57,432 nt of DNA, taken from assembly GCA_037447655.1 (NCBI GenBank), contig JBBHKE010001955.1, positions 1 through 57,432 of the forward strand, written 5' to 3'. The notes under the pieces are model-generated. The model was not told the DNA's origin. It did not search any database and saw only the letters and a list, made by a program, of their open reading frames with translations. Source of the stretch: Zygnema cylindricum (lineage: Eukaryota; Streptophyta; Zygnematophyceae; Zygnematales; Zygnemataceae). Position 1 is the stretch's first letter, and every line of letters starts with the position of its first letter. Below, piece after piece: positions 56,790-57,432 of this stretch. The translations under genes and the position numbers were made by a program.

Positions 56790-57432
56790 CTGTACTTTTG
56801 GGATTCACAACATATAACGTATCTTCTTGTTTCCGCTCGTGAACCTATGGCGCGCACGAAACACAGAATAAAGTACGGTAAAGAACCGTACAGAACTCCC
56901 TTCAAGGCCAGCGTAGGGTTGTTCAGTTTTGCGGCCGTCGGCTTGCGACCGGTTAAGCGAGCACACTAAAGTACACTCGCACTGAAGACTTTCCCGCTTT
57001 CCGCTTAAACGGCCGACAAACCGAAAAAACGGATTGACGCAATCGATTCTGCTTTGTCGCATTGGCCTAGCTAGCCTTGCTGCGCTATGGGCGAACGAAG
57101 TTTATAAATTTCGCTGTTAATGTTGGACGCAGGATGCACATTCTCCGTACGTGATGCCTCGCTGTCGGAAAGCTGAGCAGTAAAGCCAAACTAAAAGGTA
57201 CGTAAGAATATTGTCGTCGAATATTCGTGATTTGCGCAAACTGCCCAATCCGCTCCCAAGCAAAATGTTTATGACTTCAGGTGCGTGCGGTGTACGGACG
57301 AACGACCATCCGTACATCCTTTGGGATTTGTCGCTCATACCTGCGACAAACATATAGGCCAAAGCGATGCCCATTGATGGACAGTGCACTCTCTCGCCAC
57401 TCCCCACTGTCGCATTTCCCTCCCTCTAGTCC
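56790..57432. other. Unassigned sequence with the right arm of the inverted repeat
   Basis: 57214-57322 is the right arm paired with 55336-55441. The rest shows no recognisable gene. The minus frame at 57117-57407 and the plus frame at 55161-55445 look alike only because of the shared arms. Confidence 0.5.

Noticed and set aside
1-57432. tRNA, rRNA or organelle genes
   Set aside because: I saw no tRNA-like A/B boxes in cloverleaf context, no rRNA signature and no organelle gene; absence was judged by eye only.

Overview
The window looks like nuclear DNA of a streptophyte plant, either a charophyte-grade alga or an early land plant; I cannot resolve it further. The reasons are spliced genes with GT-AG introns, a Root_cap-domain secreted protein family, a Pollen_Ole_e_1-like domain, plastid-type small heat-shock proteins (sHSPs), long CT-rich introns, and dense miniature inverted-repeat transposons. 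There are no bacterial-style operons. Exon models below come from reading splice sites and codon phase by eye; nothing was searched against a database.

Layout. 1-4.3 kb: no recognisable gene, one 26-bp minisatellite. 4.3-18.1 kb: two nearly identical Root_cap genes (A 4863-6789, B 15075-16983, both +, four exons, 410 aa). They are separated by a 4.45-kb array of an 8-bp unit, a decayed copia fragment, and an inverted fragment of the same gene's 3' end. 18.7-20.0 kb: a 17-bp minisatellite split by a TIR element, then a third, diverged Root_cap promoter copy that stops at a 10-N gap. 20.03-20.52 kb, directly after the gap: a perfect 110-nt mirror repeat, in which one arm is the other read backwards WITHOUT complementing. 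20.6-26 kb: foldback/TIR elements, two of them interleaved. 26.5-30.1 kb: a decayed pogo/Tc1-type DDE transposase gene. 31-42 kb: a tandem duplication (about 4.3 kb per copy, period about 6.55 kb), each copy carrying foldback elements and an intact sHSP gene, with a divergent HSP20-like exon between them. 43.9-45.3 kb: a 9-bp tandem array. 47.1-48.7 kb: a third sHSP gene. 50.7-54.8 kb (- strand): a gene joining a signal peptide, proline heptads, an Ole e 1-like domain, more heptads and a Root_cap domain, broken by a 32-bp and an 8-bp tandem duplication and a 1-bp deletion. 55.3-57.4 kb: another cluster of TIR elements inside a diverged inverted repeat.

How the genes fit together. The three sHSPs (263, 256, 257 aa) look plastid-targeted and heat-induced: each has a 24-bp palindromic or near-palindromic heat-shock element upstream. 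The Root_cap genes encode secreted, Cys-rich proteins, probably of the cell wall or extracellular matrix. Both families expanded by local duplication in a repeat-rich neighbourhood. The most surprising signal is the 110-nt mirror repeat beside the gap. No ordinary recombination or transposition makes a reversed, uncomplemented copy, so a sequence-processing or gap-filling artefact has to be excluded before any biological reading.
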